Shown here piece after piece: positions 33,131 to 41,391 of a stretch of DNA of 64,000 nt. The number at the start of each line of letters is the position of its first letter. Within the stretch, counting starts at the first letter, position 1. The stretch is from NCBI RefSeq assembly GCF_900129375.1, contig NZ_FQVN01000005.1, forward strand, positions 310,001-374,000, written 5' to 3'. The notes below the pieces were generated by a model. It saw only the letters and a program-made list of their open reading frames with translations, searched no databases and was not told where the DNA came from. The stretch is from Streptoalloteichus hindustanus (lineage in GTDB: Bacteria; Actinomycetota; Actinomycetes; Mycobacteriales; Pseudonocardiaceae). Both the position numbers and the translations under genes were made by a program.

Positions 33131-33295
33131 GGAGGGAGTATGGCCCCATCCGTCCTGCCGCGGCAGGTGATCGACAGGTGTCGTGGGGCACGGTGGGCGA
33201 CCGCACAGCATTGTCCACAGAGGACTTGCGATTGCCAGGGGCGGGCTGACGCCCCTGACGCTGTCGTGGGGTGCGCTCGGGGATGAGGTGGACGC

Positions 33296-33823
33296 TCAGC
33301 TCCTGTGCGCCCACAACGTCGCGCCCGGGTCGACGTAGGCCGCTTCGCTCGCGGTCCGGTTGTGGTCGTGGGCGCAGCGGAGGCTCACCGTGGTGTTCTC
33401 GCCACTCGTGAACGCGCCGTGAACGCTGAGGGTGGCCACGTACACCCCGGTGGGCTCGCCGCTCGGCGAGGGACCGCCGACCATGGTGGCCGCACCGCCG
33501 ACGCCCTTCTCGTTCACGTAGAGGCCGCACCTGGTGTAGTCGCTCGGCCCCCAGCTGACGAGGGTCACGTTGCTGGACAGCACCCAGGAGCCGGGCGAGA
33601 GCGACACGAGGAGCACGGTCGCCGGCGTGCCGCCGGTGGGCTGGAGCCGCACGTTCGCCGTCGTCTGCCGCACCACGTCCTCGCCCGTGGTCAGGTCGGA
33701 CTTGACGGACGGGCCGCTCGCGGACTGCGGGGTCGGCTGGGCGGAGGCGGACTGCGCGGCGAACGCGCTGCCGACCACGAAAACCCCGACTCCCAACGCT
33801 GCCAACACTCGGTCACGATTCAT
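33296..33823 (-). CDS. Secreted hypothetical protein
   Basis: 175 residues; the ATG follows AGGAGCC. A Sec-type signal peptide covers residues 1-28 (basic MNRDR, hydrophobic VLAALGVGVFVVGSAFAA, then QSASAQP). The mature part is beta-rich and Ser/Thr/Gly-rich with two cysteines (YTRCGLYVNEKGVGG, VSLRCAHDHN), which could form one disulfide. No catalytic motif and no family recognised. Confidence 0.68.
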   Translation of the reverse strand: MNRDRVLAALGVGVFVVGSAFAAQSASAQPTPQSASGPSVKSDLTTGEDVVRQTTANVRLQPTGGTPATVLLVSLSPGSWVLSSNVTLVSWGPSDYTRCGLYVNEKGVGGAATMVGGPSPSGEPTGVYVATLSVHGAFTSGENTTVSLRCAHDHNRTASEAAYVDPGATLWAHRS

Positions 33824-33995
33824 CCTGGCTCCTCTTCGCCCACTGGTCGCCGTTCTCGGTGTCAGGGCCGACTCTGGCGTGACAGCGAGGCGGGGAGGAA
33901 CCCCGAGACCTGGGGATTGACAGCAACACGCGACACCCCGGCCGGAGGCGGGCGGCCGGCGTCCCACCTCCATCCCGGTGTGGAGGGAACGGGGA

Positions 33996-34039
33996 CCAGC
34001 CTTCCGGCGGGCGGGGCCGCCGGAAATCCCGAAGGCTGG
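33996..34039. terminator. Nested GC-rich hairpin
   Basis: CCAGCCTTC (33996-34004) pairs with GAAGGCTGG (34031-34039), with CCGGCGG/CCGCCGG as an inner stem (34004-34010 with 34017-34023). It lies in the 378-base gap between the ABC-F gene and the secreted protein gene, both on the reverse strand. Confidence 0.5.
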
Positions 34040-34091
34040 GGATTGCGCGACGCCGCCGGATGTTCCGGGCGGCCCGGTTTCGGTAAGTCCC

Positions 34092-34129
34092 TGTGGGCGC
34101 CGGGCCGCGCGAGCGGCCCGGCGCCCACA
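34092..34129 (-). terminator. Terminator of the ABC-F gene
   Basis: A perfect 17-bp stem (34092-34108 with 34113-34129) closed by a GCGA tetraloop, about 70 bases after the ABC-F stop. The rest of the gap down to 33824 holds a near direct repeat (GACCTGGGGATTG and AGGCTGGGGATTG, about 125 bases apart) and no gene. Confidence 0.75.
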
Positions 34130-34201
34130 AGGTATGTCTCCAGTGGACTGTCCTGAGTGGACATTCCACGGCGAACAACTCTCAGTACACGCGTTTCCCT
34201 T

Positions 34202-35848
34202 CTACGCGGCCAGGAACTCCTCGACGTGGCCGCCTCGCAACACCAGGTGCGACCCGGTGAACCGGGATCGCATGCGGCGGTCGTGCGTGACCACCACCAG
34301 CGCGCCCTGGAAGCTCGCCAACGCCTCCTCCAACTCCTCGACGAGCGCGGGGGAGAGGTGGTTGGTGGGCTCGTCCAGCAGCAGCAGGTCCACCGGCTCG
34401 CTCACCAGGCGGGCCAACTCGATCCGCCGCCGCTGGCCGTAGGAGAGCTCGCCCACCCGCAACCGCAGGTCGGACGGGCTGAACAGGCCGAGCGAGAGCA
34501 GCGTCTCGGTGTGCTCCTCCATGCTGCCGACCCGCCCCCTGCCGAAGGCCTGCGGCACCGTGAGGTGGGACGGCCACGGAGTTTCCTCCTGCCTCAGGTG
34601 TCCCACCCGCCCCGGCACGCGCACCGAGCCGGTGTCCGGCCTCAGCTCCCCGGCCAGCAACCGCATGAGCGTGCTCTTGCCCGCGCCGTTGGGGCCGGTC
34701 ACCAACAGCCGTTCGTCGGGCCGGACCCGCAGCGACGGGAGGTGGAGCCGGGTGCCGACGCGCACGTCGACGAGTTCGGCCGCCACGTCCGCCTCCCGCG
34801 TCCCGGGATCGGCGGTGGTGATGCTGGCGGTGAAGACGAGCGGCTCGGGCGGCGGCGCGACCGGGTTGTCGGTCAACCGCTCGACCCGCTCCTTGGCGTT
34901 GCGGATCCGGCTCATCGCGCCGTGACCACGTCCCCGCGAGCGGAACCCGCCGTGGCCGAAGACGGCGAACGGGAGCTTGCGCGGGATGGCGTCCAGGCGG
35001 ATCACGTTGCTGGCGACCAGTTTCCGGCTCCGGTCCAGCTCGGCGCACCAGTCTTCGTACTCCTGGAGCCGGCGTCGCCGCTCGGCGGCCTTGGCCCGGA
35101 GGTAGCCGTCGTAACCGTCGCCGTAGCGGGTCACCTTGCCACTGTCGACCTCCAGAATCGTTGTGGTGAGCCGTTCCAGGAACACGCGGTCGTGCGTGAC
35201 CGCGACAACGGTGCCGCGGTGCTCCCGGAGGTGGGCCTCCAGCCAACCCACGGCCGCGTCGTCGAGGTCGTTGGTCGGCTCGTCCAGCAGCAGCAACTCC
35301 GGCGCCGACGCCAACGTGGCGGCCAGCGCCAGCCGGGACCGCTCCCCGCCGGACAGGGTGCCCAGCGTCCGGCCGCGCTCCAGGCCCGGCAGCCCGAGCC
35401 CGCGCAGCGCGATGTCCACCCGGGCGTCGGCCTCGTAGCCGCCGCGGGCCTCGTACTCCTCGACCAGCCCGGCGTAGGCGGCCATGGCGGAGCGGAGTTC
35501 CGCCCCCGTCGCGCCGGCCAGGCCGGCCTCGGCCCGCCGGAGCCGGGCCTCCAGGTCACGCAGGTCGGCCAGGATCAGGTCGACGGCGTCCTGGACGGTG
35601 GCCTCGGCCGGGAGGTCCAGCGTCTGGGCGAGGTAGCCCACCCCGCCGGGCGCGACCACGGTGACTTCCCCGTTGTCGGCCCGCTCCTGCCCGGCGAGCA
35701 GCCGCAGCAGCGTGGACTTCCCCGATCCGTTGTCCCCGATGACGCCGACCTTCTCGCCCGGCTTCACGGTGAGGGACACCTGGTCGAGCACGACGTGCTC
35801 GTCGTAGTGCTTGGTGATGTTGTGTAGGGCTAGTTGCGCGGCACGCAT
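34202..35848 (-). CDS. ABC-F antibiotic-resistance protein (TlrC/CarA/OleB type)
   Basis: 548 residues. Two ABC domains in one chain, no membrane helices: Walker A GDNGSGKST at residues 38-46 and GPNGAGKST in the second half, signatures LSGGERSRLA and LSYGQRRRIE, and LLLLDEPTNDL/LLLLDEPTNHL boxes. The basic inter-domain linker contains IRLDAIPRKLPFAVFGHGGF. Length and many segments (RVGHLRQEETPWP, ELSYGQRRRIELARLVSEPV) are very close to what I recall of TlrC, the tylosin resistance protein. ABC-F proteins of this kind bind the ribosomal E site and displace peptidyl-transferase or exit-tunnel antibiotics. Not obviously linked to tallysomycin, which cuts DNA. An attenuator-like leader precedes it. 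Confidence 0.88.
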   Translation of the reverse strand: MRAAQLALHNITKHYDEHVVLDQVSLTVKPGEKVGVIGDNGSGKSTLLRLLAGQERADNGEVTVVAPGGVGYLAQTLDLPAEATVQDAVDLILADLRDLEARLRRAEAGLAGATGAELRSAMAAYAGLVEEYEARGGYEADARVDIALRGLGLPGLERGRTLGTLSGGERSRLALAATLASAPELLLLDEPTNDLDDAAVGWLEAHLREHRGTVVAVTHDRVFLERLTTTILEVDSGKVTRYGDGYDGYLRAKAAERRRRLQEYEDWCAELDRSRKLVASNVIRLDAIPRKLPFAVFGHGGFRSRGRGHGAMSRIRNAKERVERLTDNPVAPPPEPLVFTASITTADPGTREADVAAELVDVRVGTRLHLPSLRVRPDERLLVTGPNGAGKSTLMRLLAGELRPDTGSVRVPGRVGHLRQEETPWPSHLTVPQAFGRGRVGSMEEHTETLLSLGLFSPSDLRLRVGELSYGQRRRIELARLVSEPVDLLLLDEPTNHLSPALVEELEEALASFQGALVVVTHDRRMRSRFTGSHLVLRGGHVEEFLAA

Positions 35849-35896
35849 GAAGGCGCCCCCTGTCCCCGGCCGAGGCCGGACGGAAGGAACGGATCA

Positions 35897-35955
35897 AAGA
35901 CGAATCCGCGCACGGCGTGACTCGACGCGAGTCGTGCGGAGACGCCGGTGCGCGG
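35897..35955 (-). promoter_or_regulatory. Attenuator-like hairpin upstream of the ABC-F gene
   Basis: On the reverse strand CCGCGCAC (35955-35948) pairs with GTGCGCGG (35913-35906), enclosing a second stem GACTC/GAGTC (35933-35929 with 35923-35919), followed by the pyrimidine-rich ATTCGTCTTT. This looks like an intrinsic terminator inside the leader, about 50-100 bases before the start codon. A four-codon ATG...TGA reading (MGSL) lies further upstream near 36020. Ribosome-mediated attenuation is known for related actinomycete ABC-F genes. Confidence 0.55.
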
Positions 35956-36273
35956 ATGAGCGCGACGACAGCGGAGCGTGGCTCAACGCGTCGTGCGCGC
36001 TGTGATCACAGGGAACCCATGCGAAGCACCGTACGGAACCCGGCGGCCGGATGGCAAGACCCGAGATCGTTCCGTGGGTCACACCCGTCCCGGGGGTTCG
36101 TCAACACCTGTGCCGGGAAGAACATCGCGGGCAGGCGCGTGCGCGGGATACCAGCGCCGTCCACTGCGGACAACCCGGAGATCTTCGGAACCGTGATCGG
36201 ACCAGAGGTTGATGAAAGTGGAGGCGGCGGTCAGCAGGCTGGGGTGAAAGACATCGTGAAACGGGAGGTGTCG
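35956..36273. other. Divergent leader/promoter region
   Basis: About 320 bases between the ABC-F attenuator and the secreted hydrolase gene. It should hold both promoters. GGGAGGTG at 36263-36270 is the ribosome binding site of the hydrolase. No additional gene is convincing. Confidence 0.4.
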
Positions 36274-37932
36274 ATGTCGAGAAAACCTGCTGTGCGGGTG
36301 GCGGCGTTCGCCATGGCGGCGGCGATTCCGGCGGCCGGCCTGGCGTTACTGGCGCCCACGGCCGTCGCGGCGGAGCCCGCCCCCGCGGGGACCCTGAAGT
36401 GGGAGACCTGCGCCAAGGTTGCGAACGGGTGGGACGAGTTCACCAGGGGCGACACGAAGGCCGAGTGCGCCACCCTGAGCGTTCCCCTCGACCACGCCCG
36501 GCCGGACGGCCGTAAGATCAACATCGCGGTGAGCCGGCTGAAGGCCGCGGACCCGGCCAAGCGCAGGGGCGTCGTCGTCACCAACCCCGGCGGCCCCGGC
36601 GGCAGCGGCATCACGCTGCCCCTGGCGTTCCCCGGCAGCGAACTGGCTCCGCTGGCCGCGGAGTACGACATCATCGGGTTCGACCCGCGTGGCGTGGGCT
36701 ACAGCGACAAGCTGAAGTGCTCCCGCCTGCCGCAGGACACCGAGGACCCGCCGTCGAGCTTCACGGACAAGCAGAAGGCGAAGTTCCGGTCCGACCAGCG
36801 GGCCGCCTACTACAAGCGCTGCGCCGAGAAGGACATCGACTTCGCCCGCCAGCTCACCACCGCGTCGATCGCGAAGGACGTCGACGCCATCCGGGTCGCG
36901 CTGGGCGAGAAGAAGATCAGCTACTACGGGATCTCGTGGGGCACGGCCCTGGGCGCCGCCTACCGCAGCCTCTTCGGCGGCAACCTGGACCGGATGCTGC
37001 TCGACTCCGTCATGCCGGCCAGGTTCGACCTGAAGGCGATCGACCACGACACGGACGCGGCCTCGGAGAACCGGTTCAACGACTTCACCTCCTGGATCGC
37101 GCGCTACGACAGCGTCTACCAGTTCGGCGCCACCGCCGCCGAGGTCCGCACGGCGTTGTTCGCTCTGCGCGACCAACTGGCCAGCGCGCCCCGGGTGATC
37201 GGGTCGGGCCAGTCCCAGATCGTCATCGACGGGGAGGCGGTGACCCGCCTGATGCTGGCGCCGCGCGGACTCTGGTCCCGGTGGGCCAAGGATCTCGCGA
37301 CGATTCGCGACGGCGACGTCCCCGACTTCGCCAGGCAGACCGAGGCGAAGGCGGCGGCAGCGGCGGAGAAGGCCGGCCGCGACCCCCGGTTCGGCTTCGA
37401 CGAGCGGTTCGAGTACGGCAACGACTTCCAGAACCACGCCGTGGTCTGCAACGAGGGCCTGAACAGCCGGGACTTCGAAACCATCTGGAAGGACTGGCAG
37501 GAGCGGAAGCGGCTGTACCCGGCCGCCGGCGGGATCGCGCACTTCGCGAGCAGGTGCACCGGATGGCCGCTGCCCGTGCAGCCGTGGAACCTGAAGCAGA
37601 ACACCAGCTCGCTCCAGCTCGTCGGCCACAGCTACGAGTCGGTCACCCCGCTGCCCTGGGCGCTGTCCATGCGGAAGAAGATCGGCGGCGCGTTGCTGAC
37701 CGTGGAGGACGACGTGCACGGCTCGCTGATGGACCTGCCGTGCGCCGCCAAGGCGGTGACGTACTTCCGTGAGGGCAAGGTGTCCAACGAGTCCTGTCCG
37801 GGCGCTCCCATTCCGACGCCGGACACGGGCGCGCGGCTGAGCGCTGCCGAGCGCGCGACCGGGAACCCGCTGCCCGCCGAGGCGGCGCTGCGTCCCTACC
37901 AGCCGGCCGGCCTCTCCTTCGCCCGCGGCTGA
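36274..37932 (+). CDS. Secreted alpha/beta-hydrolase, tripeptidyl-aminopeptidase-like
   Basis: 552 residues, ATG after GGGAGGTG. A signal peptide covers residues 1-33 (SRKPAVRVAAF, hydrophobic core, ending AVAAEP). The mature enzyme has the TAP/SlpD-like pattern: NPGGPGGSGITLPL oxyanion region, FDPRGVGYSD, the nucleophile S221 in YYGISWGTALG, and the C-terminal TAP-like domain (LVGHSYESVTPLPWALSM, DVHGSL for the catalytic His). These enzymes cut short peptides from N-termini outside the cell. It stands alone with a strong terminator behind it. Confidence 0.86.
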   Translation: MSRKPAVRVAAFAMAAAIPAAGLALLAPTAVAAEPAPAGTLKWETCAKVANGWDEFTRGDTKAECATLSVPLDHARPDGRKINIAVSRLKAADPAKRRGVVVTNPGGPGGSGITLPLAFPGSELAPLAAEYDIIGFDPRGVGYSDKLKCSRLPQDTEDPPSSFTDKQKAKFRSDQRAAYYKRCAEKDIDFARQLTTASIAKDVDAIRVALGEKKISYYGISWGTALGAAYRSLFGGNLDRMLLDSVMPARFDLKAIDHDTDAASENRFNDFTSWIARYDSVYQFGATAAEVRTALFALRDQLASAPRVIGSGQSQIVIDGEAVTRLMLAPRGLWSRWAKDLATIRDGDVPDFARQTEAKAAAAAEKAGRDPRFGFDERFEYGNDFQNHAVVCNEGLNSRDFETIWKDWQERKRLYPAAGGIAHFASRCTGWPLPVQPWNLKQNTSSLQLVGHSYESVTPLPWALSMRKKIGGALLTVEDDVHGSLMDLPCAAKAVTYFREGKVSNESCPGAPIPTPDTGARLSAAERATGNPLPAEAALRPYQPAGLSFARG

Positions 37933-37937
37933 CCTGG

Positions 37938-37972
37938 TGTCCGTCCCCCGGGGTCGCCCCGGGGGACGGACA
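37938..37972. terminator. Perfect 16-bp terminator hairpin between convergent genes
   Basis: TGTCCGTCCCCCGGGG (37938-37953), loop TCG, then its exact complement (37957-37972). It begins 6 bases after the hydrolase stop and ends 21 bases before the stop of the convergent gene, so it can terminate both. Confidence 0.82.
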
Positions 37973-37993
37973 TCGTCAGCGACTACCAGGTCA

Positions 37994-39070
37994 TCAACTG
38001 GTCAGCGCGTCCACGACAACGCACGCGAAGTTGTCCGGCGCGCCGGCGCTCCGAACGAGCTCGGCGATCCGGTCGACCACCTCCTGCGCTGTGCTCGCCG
38101 AGTCGAGCACGTGCTGGAGATCCCGCTCCGCGAGCACGGCGTGCACTCCGTCGGTGCACAGCAGGTACCGGTCGCCGACGTGCGCCTCCCGCAGGTGGAG
38201 GTCCGGTTCCGTCGTGTCCTCGCCGTGCAGCGCCCGCAACAGCGTCGCGCGTCGCGGATGCGACTGCGCCTCCTCAAGAGTCAGTTTTCCTTCGTCCACC
38301 AACGACTGCACGAAGGTGTGGTCGTGGGTGATCTGGCTGAGGTCCCTTCCTCGCAGCAGATAGGCCCGCGAGTCACCGACATGGGCCAACGCCACCTGAG
38401 TGCCGGACCACACCATCGCCGTGAGTGTCGTTCCGGCCTTCTCGTGGGCGGCGCTGGAGGTGGCGAGGTCGCGCACCGCCGTGCGCGCGCCCTCCACCGC
38501 GGCTCCCAACGCCTTCAACAGGTTTCCCGTGATCTCGGCGGTGTCCAGTGCGGTGAGCGCGTTGAGTGCCGTGGTGCTCGCCGCGCGGTCCAGTCCCTGG
38601 GCGCCGAAACCGTCGGCGACGGCGAACAGCGTCCTGCCCCGGTGCACCGCGTCCTCATTGGACACACGCACCAGTCCGCGATCGTTGTGGGCCGCGGAGA
38701 CGAGCGTCACCGCGGTCGGCACGTCGGCCATCGTGATGTCCTTTCTGGACAGGTGGTCGACGAGGAAGGCGGCCAGTTCCCGCCGCGCGGCGGTGTCGGC
38801 CTCGACCTGACGCCAGTACGAGGCGACCTCGGTGGCCGCCGCGTGCGGGGGGAGGTCGCAGACCACCCTGATCCGGGCCAACGGCATGCCGAGCCCCCGC
38901 AGCCACAGGACCAGGCGGGCCCTGCCGAGCTGGGCCGGGTCGTAGGACCGGTACCCCGAGCGCGGGTCGACGTCGGCGGGCGGCAGCAACCCGAGCTCGT
39001 CGTAGAGCCGCAACGCCTTCGGCGTGAGCCCCGACTCCTGGGCGAACTCGCCGATGCTCAGTCTGGCCAT
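37994..39070 (-). CDS. MerR DNA-binding domain fused to a PP2C protein phosphatase
   Basis: 358 residues from the ATG at 39070. Residues 1-75 are a MerR-type helix-turn-helix (LSIGEFAQESGLTPKALRLY, GYRSYDPAQLGRARLVLWLR), then a coiled linker, then from about residue 120 a PP2C/PPM phosphatase (NDRGLVRVSNEDAV, VADGFGAQG, VALAHVGDSRAYLLRG, ITHDHTF, LLCTDGVH, APDNFACVVV). The metal-binding aspartates of the family are present, so it should be active on phospho-Ser/Thr. The fusion suggests a DNA-bound phosphatase or a regulator read out through a Ser/Thr kinase partner; none is nearby. Confidence 0.83.
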   Translation of the reverse strand: MARLSIGEFAQESGLTPKALRLYDELGLLPPADVDPRSGYRSYDPAQLGRARLVLWLRGLGMPLARIRVVCDLPPHAAATEVASYWRQVEADTAARRELAAFLVDHLSRKDITMADVPTAVTLVSAAHNDRGLVRVSNEDAVHRGRTLFAVADGFGAQGLDRAASTTALNALTALDTAEITGNLLKALGAAVEGARTAVRDLATSSAAHEKAGTTLTAMVWSGTQVALAHVGDSRAYLLRGRDLSQITHDHTFVQSLVDEGKLTLEEAQSHPRRATLLRALHGEDTTEPDLHLREAHVGDRYLLCTDGVHAVLAERDLQHVLDSASTAQEVVDRIAELVRSAGAPDNFACVVVDALTS

Positions 39071-39285
39071 GTCTCCCTCCTCGTGCCGGGCCCCCGCCCG
39101 GTGACCCGACGGTGCGCTCTGTCCCAGGGGGAAGGTCAAACCCCGGTCGTGGGCACCCGCAGGCGACCGGTGGCGCCATTCTCGCCGGGGTGGCGTTCGT
39201 CCTGGTCACGCCGGGTGGCCTGACGGCAGGGGCCGGCACGAGGAGTGGCCCGCCCGCGGGCTCGGTCACGGGCTCGGTCCCGGGT

Positions 39286-40008
39286 TCAGCCGTGGGCCCA
39301 GCGGCGGGCGTCCAGATCGACTCGCTTGCGGATGGAGCTGAAGCCCAGCGGCGCGGTGATCCGGGCGAACCTGCGGAGCGGGAGGTCGTACTCCACGTGG
39401 AACACGGGCTTGCCGGCCGCGATGAAGGCCTGGAGCGGAGCCCATTCCTCGTACTCGACGCACCGCTCGTTCACGGCGAAGTCGAAGTGGGGGAGCAGCT
39501 CGGGGATCTGCGGGAGGTCGTTCTTGAGACCGACGGCCATGCCGCGCTCGTGGACGAGGTCGGCGATGAACCGGTTGTAGACGAGCTGGTCCTGGGCGGT
39601 CAGCGGGAAGCCGGTCCGGTGGTCGTAGCCCTCGACCATGTCCGCCTCGACCGCGTCGAACCCCTTCTCCCGGCACATGTCGAACCGGCGAGCCATGATC
39701 GGCCCCAGCACGTCGAGCCGGCGGATGTCCAACCACCGCTCGTCCGGCCAGCCGCCCACCCGTCGGCCCAACACCTCGGCGGGGAACGCGTCGTAGTCCG
39801 GCCGGTACCGCTCCGCCGCCCCGACGTCGACGTAGGCGATCACCCTCCGGCCGGCCGCGTGGAGCGCGGCGACCACCTCCGCGCTGTTCTCGAAGGCGTC
39901 GATGTCGTACACCGGCACGTCGACGTCGAGTTTCACCGGGCTGCTGAGCTGGTACTGCCACTGCAGGCCCGGAGTGGGTTTCCACCAGGTTCCTTCGGGG
40001 TGCGACAT
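39286..40008 (-). CDS. GH114-type endo-alpha-1,4-polygalactosaminidase-like protein
   Basis: 240 residues from an ATG after GGAGGGAG. TIM-barrel family GH114 pattern: TPGLQWQYQLSSPV near the N-terminus, VPVYDIDAFENSAEVV, RRVIAYVDVGAAERYR, GFDAVEADMVEGYD, AVGLKNDLPQIPELL, FDFAVNERCVEYEEW. No signal peptide is visible in this frame, unusual for an enzyme expected to act on secreted polysaccharide, so it may be exported by another route or act inside. Divergent from the NmrA-like gene. Confidence 0.78.
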   Translation of the reverse strand: MSHPEGTWWKPTPGLQWQYQLSSPVKLDVDVPVYDIDAFENSAEVVAALHAAGRRVIAYVDVGAAERYRPDYDAFPAEVLGRRVGGWPDERWLDIRRLDVLGPIMARRFDMCREKGFDAVEADMVEGYDHRTGFPLTAQDQLVYNRFIADLVHERGMAVGLKNDLPQIPELLPHFDFAVNERCVEYEEWAPLQAFIAAGKPVFHVEYDLPLRRFARITAPLGFSSIRKRVDLDARRWAHG

Positions 40009-40134
40009 GGTTCTCCCTCCACCGTCAGGGGTGCCGGGCAACACCCTGCACAGTCGCCGTCCCGAGCGCCATGCTGTCGCCGCATACCACCCGCGCGCCG
40101 CGATCGCGCTCGCTGGCGGTCCGTCCGTGACGTA

Positions 40135-40173
40135 GGACAGCGACACTGGACAGCGATATTGGACAGCGATGCT
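40135..40173. repeat. Three tandem copies of a 13-bp repeat
   Basis: GGACAGCGACACT, GGACAGCGATATT and GGACAGCGATGCT follow one another without a gap (40135-40147, 40148-40160, 40161-40173); a fourth copy decays after GGAC. The invariant core is GGACAGCGA. Located about 130 bases upstream of the GH114-like gene start. Confidence 0.8.
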
Positions 40174-40350
40174 GGACGGGGGCAGGGGACGGTGGCGCCG
40201 GACGGTGAAGCCGACACCAGCCGGCGGACACTCGGACAAGCAGGTCAGGAAGGTCTACTGCGGACAGTGGGCGGAGCCGTGGTGTGAGTGGGATCACCCG
40301 CAGCAGGCCCAGCAGGCGGAGTGACCGCAGGAGCAACCGCACTGAGGTTC

Positions 40351-40382
40351 TCGATATGGATCGGTTTTCGAGATGGACCGGT
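40351..40382. repeat. 15-bp imperfect direct repeat
   Basis: TCGATATGGATCGGT (40351-40365) and TCGAGATGGACCGGT (40368-40382), 17 bases apart start to start, differing at three positions. It lies 55-86 bases upstream of the NmrA-like gene, the usual place for an operator. Confidence 0.65.
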
Positions 40383-40436
40383 CCTCGTGCCGAACGAGGA
40401 CACGAGTTGTCCTCCATCGTTCCTAGTGTCCCTCCC

Positions 40437-41279
40437 ATGGCGAATGACAAATCCCTGAACGTTCTCGTGTGCGGCGCCACCGGCAATGTCGGGCGTCCCC
40501 TCGTCGACCAGCTCCTGGCCGCCGGACACCAGGTCCGCGCCCTCACCCGCAACCCGGACAGGGCGAACCTCCCCGCCGGGGTCGAGGCGGTCGCCGGCAA
40601 CCTGGCCGACACCGCGAGCCTGTCCTCGGCCTTCACCGGCGTCGACGCCGCGCACCTGATCGGCTTCGGCGGCGACGACTACTCGCCGCTCAGCAACGGC
40701 GCAGAGATCATGGACCTGGCGCGGAAGTCCGGCGTGCGCAGGGTGACCGTCCTCAAGGGAGAGGTGGAACGCACCGCGCTGGACGAGGCCGTGCTGGCCA
40801 GCGGTCTGGAGTGGACGTTCCTGGCGCCGGTGGAGTTCATGTCGAACGCCCTGGAGTGGGCCGAGTCCGTGCGGGACGAGGGCGTCGTCCGCGAGGCGTT
40901 CGCCGAGGCGAGGAGCGCGATGATCCACGACGGGGACATCGCGGCGGTCGCCGCGACCGCGTTGACCCACGAGGGCCACGCCGGCGAGGAGTACTGGCTG
41001 ACCGGGCCGGAGGTGTTGACCCCGCCGGAGAAGGTGCGCGTGATCGGCGAGGTCCTCGGCCGCGAGGTGCGGTACGTGGAGCTCAGCCGGGACGAGATCG
41101 TCGCGCGGTGGCGGGCGCAGGGCTTCTCCGACGAGGACGTCGAGTTCTTCCTGATGATGCGGACCAACCCGCCCGAGGCCGGCTACACCGTCCTGCCCAC
41201 CGTCGAGGAGGTCACCGGCCGACCCGCCAGGACCTTCGCGCAGTGGGTGCGGGAGAACGCCACCGCCTTCGGCGGCTGA
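40437..41279 (+). CDS. NmrA/NAD(P)H-binding atypical SDR
   Basis: 280 residues from the ATG at 40437. NAD(P)-binding motif VCGATGNVGRPLVDQL at the N-terminus, then VRALTRNPDRA and VKGDL-like VAGNLADTASL, ending in an NmrA-type C-terminal domain. No Tyr-Lys catalytic pair is evident, as in redox-sensing NmrA proteins. There is no clear ribosome binding site, so initiation may be leaderless or further upstream in the same open frame. Substrate unknown. Confidence 0.78.
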   Translation: MANDKSLNVLVCGATGNVGRPLVDQLLAAGHQVRALTRNPDRANLPAGVEAVAGNLADTASLSSAFTGVDAAHLIGFGGDDYSPLSNGAEIMDLARKSGVRRVTVLKGEVERTALDEAVLASGLEWTFLAPVEFMSNALEWAESVRDEGVVREAFAEARSAMIHDGDIAAVAATALTHEGHAGEEYWLTGPEVLTPPEKVRVIGEVLGREVRYVELSRDEIVARWRAQGFSDEDVEFFLMMRTNPPEAGYTVLPTVEEVTGRPARTFAQWVRENATAFGG

Positions 41280-41391
41280 CGCGCCGCTGGTGCGGGGCAC
41301 GGCGGCCTGACTCGGAGTTGAGGAGTGATGGCGGTCGCCGTGCCCCGCGTCCCCTGTGACTGTCCATTGTGCACTGTGAACGGAGAGAGCC

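Larger units (their letters stand above)
40009..40436. promoter_or_regulatory. Divergent regulatory region with repeats
   Basis: 428 bases between the GH114-like gene and the NmrA-like gene, with no convincing ORF. It contains two separate repeat arrays, listed individually, which makes it the most repeat-dense intergenic region in the window. Confidence 0.5.
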
